Made by a program: the position numbers and the translations under genes
Origin: Aulostomus chinensis
Taxonomy: Eukaryota > Chordata > Actinopteri > Syngnathiformes > Aulostomidae
Direction: 5' to 3'
Assembly (NCBI GenBank): GCA_037954235.1
Contig: JBBMOA010000021.1
Coordinates: 6,304,501 to 6,368,500 of the forward strand
DNA: 64,000 bases
The notes under the pieces: model-generated
The model's database searches: none
What the model saw: the letters and a program-made list of their open reading frames with translations, nothing else
Told to the model about the DNA's origin: nothing
Part shown: positions 58,001 to 64,000 of the stretch, piece after piece
Position numbering within the stretch: position 1 is the first letter of the stretch
How the letters are laid out: each line of letters opens with the position of its first letter

Positions 58001-59988
58001 GTAGTAGGCTATTAAACAAAACCAGGTTCAGGTCATGTTATTCAGCCAAGAAAGCAAGAAACGGCAGCTTAATAACAATATGCAAGCACAGTATTACACG
58101 ATAGATTTAGCTGAGTTCCTCCATTTACAGTTCCCCTACCTGGCAAACTGGAATATGCAAAGGTTCTTGTCCTGGTTATCCCGATCAAGTTTCACAAGTC
58201 AGAAATGCCTCCTTTCCTTTGGCCAAGTACCATAAATTCTTTCCCCGGTCTGACAAATTAGCACAGCCCCCCCCAAAAAATGGCAGGAGTTGACCGTTCT
58301 GAGCGGGAACCCTTGCAGGTTTGGTTCTGTCAGGTTGCATTGTTTTCAGTTTCCCCAAGACGGCCAACTTCTGGCTTACTGTGTGAGCGCGGGGGTCCAT
58401 ACAAACTGTACGACGCTTTTAAAAGTCAGTCATTCAAACCTGAATTAGCATAAATTAATTTCACTTTAAAACCAGTAGGTGGTATATTTGGAGAATAAGA
58501 CAGATGAAAGAGAGAGTCTGCATCACACACACATACACACAAGTGAAAGTACGTACTCATAATAGAGCCGAGGAGGGATTACCGTCAAATGCTACAACTA
58601 TTGTACACACAGTGTCTCTTTGCTGAAGTCCTGGCAACATTCCCAGGTAGTGAGCAGCCACTGTACTGAACAGGACTCTGGGTGGGAGCCATGTTTTGAC
58701 AGTGAGGGATGGAGGCGTCCATGCAGCAGCTGTGGGTCTCTGTCACAGGCCTGGATGACGCTGCGGCGGAGGCGCCCTGTCTTGTAAGAGGCTCAACCCA
58801 ATTCCTGCTGGGGGGCCACGGACAGATTTATGACAGAACAAATGAAAAGTAAAAGCAGGTTGTGATGAGGAAGTGGAAGCTTTGGTGAGGACATGTCTAC
58901 TATGATTGAATGCAATATGCACCAAAGAAATTGCAAAGACAGACTGGCCCTGTGTTGTTTTGGGTTATTTTGTTTTGTTTTTTTGCAAACTTTGTCAACA
59001 CACTACATCTACAATATATAAGAATAAATAAATATAAATCCATTTCTGGACCTCTGGCTGTTTGACCACCTTTCCCTGGCAGATGTTGAATATTTATTGT
59101 TTCAACATTTTTTGCTTGTGTTGCTGTTGTTTGTCCTTAGATTTGCAACATAAAGTTGACAACTGACAGCTTGAATTTAATGCTCTTCCTCTTTTACTGC
59201 CGCGCGCCGTGACGGGAAAGCAGAAGTGACTCGGCATTTAATTGAAGCTTAACATTAATTACAAACGCAATGACAGAATTTGAACTCTGAATAGCCACTC
59301 CATTCATCACAAATGAGATGACTGTGTTGATATTAATCTAAATTCTAAAATATATGTATATTCATGGTAAATAGCATACCAATAAGACGTGTGCGCTACT
59401 GCTTCATGCTGCATACTCAGCGAGTATCTGATCAAAAGCTCCTGAAGACCCCTTTAGTGTGCGGGACAGTTGAGGCACCTCACATGAATATTTGACAACC
59501 CATCAAAGACATGTGAACAGGGTGAAATGCAAAAGAGGCTACTGCTAATTACCAAGGGTGCCATTTGCCCCTTCATTTTACTGTCTTTTTATAAACCTTC
59601 AAGGGCACTTTTGCCCCAAGCTCTTGTTAATTACTGACCCTGGTGACTGTGTGTGAGGGAGTGTGTGTATTGGTTGGATTTAAACCCCTCTCAGGCATAC
59701 AAACTAGACTTAAGACCAGTTAATTGGGACTGGCATGAGCACCTCGGAATAAAAAGCAGTGTCCCCGTTTGGTGAGACGGTGATTCTCGGGTCACTGGTG
59801 AAGTTTTGGTTAAGGGGGCTACTAGCACCGCCCGCGCAGTTCCATTCACACAATAACTGAGCTTCCATGTCAGTTTGGCATTCTACGCATGTGCAACCTG
59901 AGCAGCTTTTTAGTTGGGGTTGGTAGGAAGCCACAGCACAGCTCTTTGTCAATTGCTACAAATGTTGTTGATACTGAAACAAGAATTT
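55046..59988. other. Non-coding sequence; 57000-57200 and 59450-59640 enhancer-like
   Basis: An octamer atgcaaat is at 57079-57086 and 'gctaattacc' and 'gttaattactg' lie between 59545 and 59635, both in repeat-free DNA. The frames (112 codons at most, 55342-55680) have no recognisable domain. A-runs occur at 56250-56275 and 56380-56404. Confidence 0.35.
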
Positions 59989-60008
59989 AAAAAAAAAAAA
60001 AAAAAAAA
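59989..60008 (+). repeat. Poly-A run (20)
   Basis: This is a homopolymer of A. No retroposed gene is visible upstream of it. Confidence 0.9.
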
Positions 60009-61315
60009 GACTTAATATTTGACTGCTGAATGAGACTAAGACCAGGGTTGAGAATACAGTACGCCGGTGCAAGATTGCGGGTATTTACAACCACCTTCTC
60101 TCTCTCTTTTTTTTTTTTTTTAAATTTTGTCTCGTATATGAGAACAACTGTGGACAGTGTGCTAGCAAGCCAACAAGCTACGTCTCAGCTAACGGGCTAC
60201 CGCTTTCTCTGTAGCTATTTATGAAGAGTTTCACAGATATTACGCACATCTAAATGGCAAAAATCAGATAATACGAGCCTCTCAGATAATCGTAGCCTCT
60301 CACACAGGGCTAATCAGGAGGTGTTTCTCTCACCTTTCTGGAGCTTGATCCGTAAATAATTCATAAGTACCGACACTGGACATATGTGTAAATGAGGTAA
60401 TTCTTCAGGAAATAATTGAAAGTTTTTGTGAATATTTTAGCCCAAAAGTGAGTTAAGCATGGATGTGGGGGTGTGTGTGTGTGTTACTTCCTCATTTGTC
60501 ATTCACTCTAGTCATAAGATAACCGGCTAAAAGCTCCACCGTCCTCTTGACAGATGGTGATCAGTGGCAGGATCTGTTTTGCTGTTTTGCACTAAGACTT
60601 TCCTTGAGGATTGTAGTGCCAACACGCAGCGGCGAGGAACACGGATGATGTTGGAGGGTCAAGTGTGCCGACAAGGTAAGCACCTTAAGCTTGAAAAACT
60701 CCTACGTTGTGGAATTATTCCAGTCCAAAGCGGGTAAAGAGACGCACACTTGTGTGCATGGCGGAGATACAGAGGGCCCTTCATGTACACGGCATCCCCG
60801 AGTCTCCTCCTCTGTGAGCTAACACAGCCGGCCATTCACTGTCTGTCACACTGCAGCACATGATCCTCACACCCACAGCCGTCCAAATCAGCTTATTTAT
60901 GAATGTGGTGGCATATAAAAAAGACATTTCGGTCCCGTGGCTGTGATTGTACACAAAGACGATATTTAACTAATTCAGTTTAGATAATAAAAGCTTTTTC
61001 ATGAGGTCAAGGGCGTTATTCCCCCGGAGTCACCACACAGGACAATTACTGCATGTTGAATCATCAGATGTTCTGACCGTTTCCTGCTTCTGCATCACTT
61101 GATAGTAAAAGGAAGAATGTGAATTAATTTCAGACGTAGCAGACTTGCACTCTGTGACCTCTCCTTTTTCCAGGCCCGACCTGTCATTTGTGGATGCACA
61201 TGATTCTATGCTCCTTCTCCAGGACTATACTCATCCCGAACAACAGGCGCTACATTAGATGGGAGATGCCTAAATGCCAGTATGCTGAAAATTACAAGCT
61301 TTGATCCAATTGTGG

Positions 61316-61320
<5 letters not shown>
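60009..61320. other. Non-coding sequence; CT then T-run at 60096-60121
   Basis: No gene is recognised. A short GT run lies at 60471-60484. Confidence 0.4.
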
Positions 61321-61385
<65 letters not shown>

Positions 61386-61396
61386 TGAGAGAGAGC
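61321..61396 (+). repeat. Compound (GT)25-(GA)n microsatellite
   Basis: Fifty bases of GT (61321-61370) run directly into a GA-rich purine tract (61371-61396). Confidence 0.95.
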
Positions 61397-62432
61397 AACT
61401 CTGAGCTATTTTCTGGGTCCAACATCACAAGATCTCTGCCCATCAGATCACTTACCAACATGGTGGGTGGAGAAAGAAGCTGCCTCTCTGTATTACTGTT
61501 GTCTCCACCATGTCTGAGACTCCAGAGGTCAAGTGAGCATCGCGCTTATTTAATAAAACAGACGGATCCACAGGGAAGAATATCTTGAAATCTATGCGAT
61601 AAGATTTGATATCAACACTTTTCTGTCCTTTGATTTCAGGCTGTGTTGGACTAGAAGTAAAGCATCGGTGGAGCAACTGTTGACAAACCCGTACGTGTGA
61701 CCTGAAAACCTGACATGCCAACACACACGTGACAGGAAACAAGTTTCTATGAATCCTCCTCTTACTATCTACGAGCAGGATATAGACACTGGGGAGATTT
61801 TATTGCAGATGAATCAGATATAAATACATTATAAGCTTTTTTCCAGTCTTCTCATCGGAAACATCTGTAACAGGAAGTAGTACCACAGCTGTAATCATAT
61901 TTAATGACACAGATTCACACATGAAAACTTATAGTGGGTTGTAACACTTTTATGTGTTCACGCCAGTTTATTTTTAACGTGCTGCGCCAAAGAGGCTACA
62001 TGGACAGAGAATATGAACATACTGTCGAAATCAGTTCGTAAATTTTCTTCCCGATAACAAAAACAGGTCTTCCACATCATCGATTCAGAATGCAGTTCAT
62101 ACCATCTCCTGAAGTTCATTACTTATACCTCCAAATAAAAAAAAAAACATTGCTTGAATGAATTTAATCAATATAGACTCAATTTTTTCCCCAGGATATC
62201 AAGCACTGATGTAAAATATCAAGGTGATTTAGGAAGCTGAAAAGTTCTTCTTTCAAGTAATTCGCATGAACTTGAGGGGTTTGATAAAAATGTGCCCATC
62301 ACGAGAGGAAAACAACTTTACTACTGATGGCTGTAGATCCTGCTAGTGTCCTAGAGTAGCCTTCAGGATGGAGTTCCTACTCCTGGATCCAGCACTTCCT
62401 CCTTCCCGTTAACCTGTTGGAACCACCAGATG
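61397..62432. other. AT-rich non-coding sequence
   Basis: No gene or dispersed repeat is recognised. Confidence 0.4.
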
Positions 62433-62450
62433 CCCCCCCCCCCCCCCCCC
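62433..62450 (+). repeat. Poly-C run (about 18)
   Basis: This homopolymer directly precedes the SINE tail fragment. In such elements the word before 'cgcgaccctg' is normally a short C-run that has expanded here. Confidence 0.85.
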
Positions 62451-62499
62451 CGCGACCCTGATTGGATATGCGGTATAGAAATTAGATGGATGGATGGAT
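62451..62499 (+). mobile_element. SINE 3'-tail fragment
   Basis: 'cgcgaccctgattggatatg', 'cggtatagaaattagatgg' and 'atggatggat' match the 3' end of family 1-type SINEs. Nothing of the head or body precedes it. It is a severely 5'-truncated or eroded copy. Confidence 0.75.
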
Positions 62500-64000
62500 T
62501 CTGCATACAGTTGCTTTTTTTCTTCCCCACAGGCTCAAAATAATTTCATTCATATTTCTCTCCACACACGATTAATGTGATATTCACTTTAATAGTAAAT
62601 CTCAATCAACTAATGCAAATCTATGTTCACCAGATTTATGTCAACTGAGCTGATCGATGCTAACGTAGCCATTTGCTGCTAATTGAGTGGTTTGTTGCTC
62701 TGCAAGTAATGTGTTGGCTTTTTTGGACAGCTTTTCTTTTTTTTTTTTCTTTTTTTTACTGTCTAAAACAGCTTTCTGCTTTGTTCTTATGTCACTGTTA
62801 ATGTGGTAAGATTAAAATACAACAACTTAGCTCCGGCTAGGGAGCTAAACGACATGCTAAGAGTCAGTAAAAGGCTACACAGTCATGAGGAATTTTCCAT
62901 CATTTGAAACAAAGCCTCCGTTACACGGCGTCGTTTCTCTTACTGTAACAAAGAGCAATTACAAGATCATTAAATGTCTCTGGAACTTCCAGATGCACCT
63001 CATCAGCACTTTTACATGTCAGCCCCCATGTATTCAAAACCACATCGTAGTGTGTTCTCACGTGACTTTTGGATTATGTTTACATCCTGCTTATAAAAAG
63101 TACTTGAGAGGTGAAAATAAAAGTTAGAAAGTTACAAATACATTATCCAACCTGCCCGAACATGGAAACGAAGCCCAAAAAGCCACAATGATTTCTCACT
63201 CGTCTGTAAAGTCAATCCTCCCCGTGTAAACTTCAAAAGGCTCGGTCATTAATAATTCTGATTTAGCAGCCAGTCTGCTCGCTATTTGCAATTCAGATAA
63301 CCGATGCCTGAACTGCAGGAGCAAACAGGAAGTGAAAGAGGGGAGGATGGGTTTGGGGAATAAGATTTGGGGAAGTGGGAGACGTCTAGCGCAGCAACTT
63401 TTTCCAAATTACACCTCAAAAAAAAAATGTTGACACCCTTTGGAGCGCCGCATACACATGGGAGCAAATCTATCCCTCCCCTGAAACTGATATATGCATA
63501 TTTAATTCACCACAGGGGTTAATCCTGCATACTCCTCTTTCTAATTAACCTAAGTCAAGATACGGTGTGGAATCTCTTAGACATGCAGAGAGGAAGTCGC
63601 AGTTGTATTTTTACATCCACGTTGCAAAGAAATTGCAGTAGATTCAGCGAAGATGTGACAACCATCGTTCTGAGAAGTGTCGGCAATGTGGAGCATGCTG
63701 CAGCAGGTTCAATACACATGCAGACTATAGCTTTCATTTAAGACAGATATTTAAAGCTGAAGCGTTAAAGTGGTTGACCACAAAATGTATGCTGGCTTCC
63801 TTCTGCAGAGTCTGTGAGGCCGTATCCTTTACTCTTGTGCAACTTAAATGTTACAATGCACATTATCTTTTAGCCCTAAAGATAAAAGGACACTCCCTGT
63901 CTGATTTTAAAAATCTGAAAAGTGTTCCAGTTTAAATTCTCTCAGCTGTGTTTTCAGCAAGCGCCTCCAGCTGTGCTAAGTTTGCTTAACCAACATTCAC
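62500..64000. other. Non-coding sequence to the window end
   Basis: T-runs lie at 62738-62757 and an A-run at 63420-63427. The frames are 80 codons or shorter with no motifs. No gene is recognised. Confidence 0.4.

Noticed and set aside
1..64000. CRISPR arrays, operons, phage or bacterial insertion sequences
   Set aside because: No regularly spaced direct repeats, no dense long coding frames and no bacterial signals were found. The window is vertebrate-type DNA.
1..64000. Endogenous retrovirus or LINE coding regions
   Set aside because: No reverse transcriptase, integrase, protease or transposase motif was recognised in any of the longer frames on either strand.

Overview
The window looks like nuclear DNA of a bony fish (teleost). 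Three things point that way. It has many long dinucleotide microsatellites, mostly (AC)n/(GT)n. It carries dispersed repeats whose wording I recognise as typical of percomorph fish genomes: two tRNA-headed SINE-like families, a 'GGGATAGTTCACCC' element and an 'unconsolidated' tandem family ending in 'CTCCGG'. The open reading frames are short everywhere, the longest being 194 codons. There are no operons, ribosome binding sites, CRISPR arrays or phage-like genes. Family assignments rest on memory of sequence patterns, not on a database search.

I find no protein-coding gene or functional RNA gene that I can support. The window is best read as intergenic DNA or the inside of a very large intron. 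One weak candidate exon (about 12799-13021) is reported with low confidence. Most reading frames here are by-products of repeats: a recurring MMSLDCGRKLEYQRE-type peptide comes from the SINE, and VCVCVC or HTHTHT peptides come from microsatellites.

Layout. 1-12 kb: a diverged 177-bp duplication, three SINE copies (852-1224, 4851-5201, 6344-6688), two neighbouring copies of a GCTAGCTGTTTCCCC-type repeat, and GA and GT microsatellites. 12-23 kb: a MITE-like element holding a long (AC)n, a G12/C15 hairpin, the candidate exon, more microsatellites and a G-quadruplex-prone tract. 23-29.3 kb: two 'GGGATAGTTCACCC' elements, then sequence poor in microsatellites and rich in homeodomain-type cores, which resembles conserved non-coding DNA. 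29.3-45 kb: a full-length second-family SINE, tandem-unit repeats at 35.7 and 41.2 kb, foldback-type repeats at 37-39 kb, and a composite of two SINE families at 44.2-44.65 kb. 45-64 kb: mostly unique sequence with scattered enhancer-like stretches (RFX X-box, MEF2 and octamer-like motifs), one more SINE at 54.7 kb, long GT arrays and a SINE tail fragment at 62.4 kb.

No previously undescribed biological system is visible. The best leads are a SINE with a perfect 12-bp target-site duplication, the two-family composite, the foldback repeat family, and the enhancer-like blocks, which need cross-species alignment to confirm.
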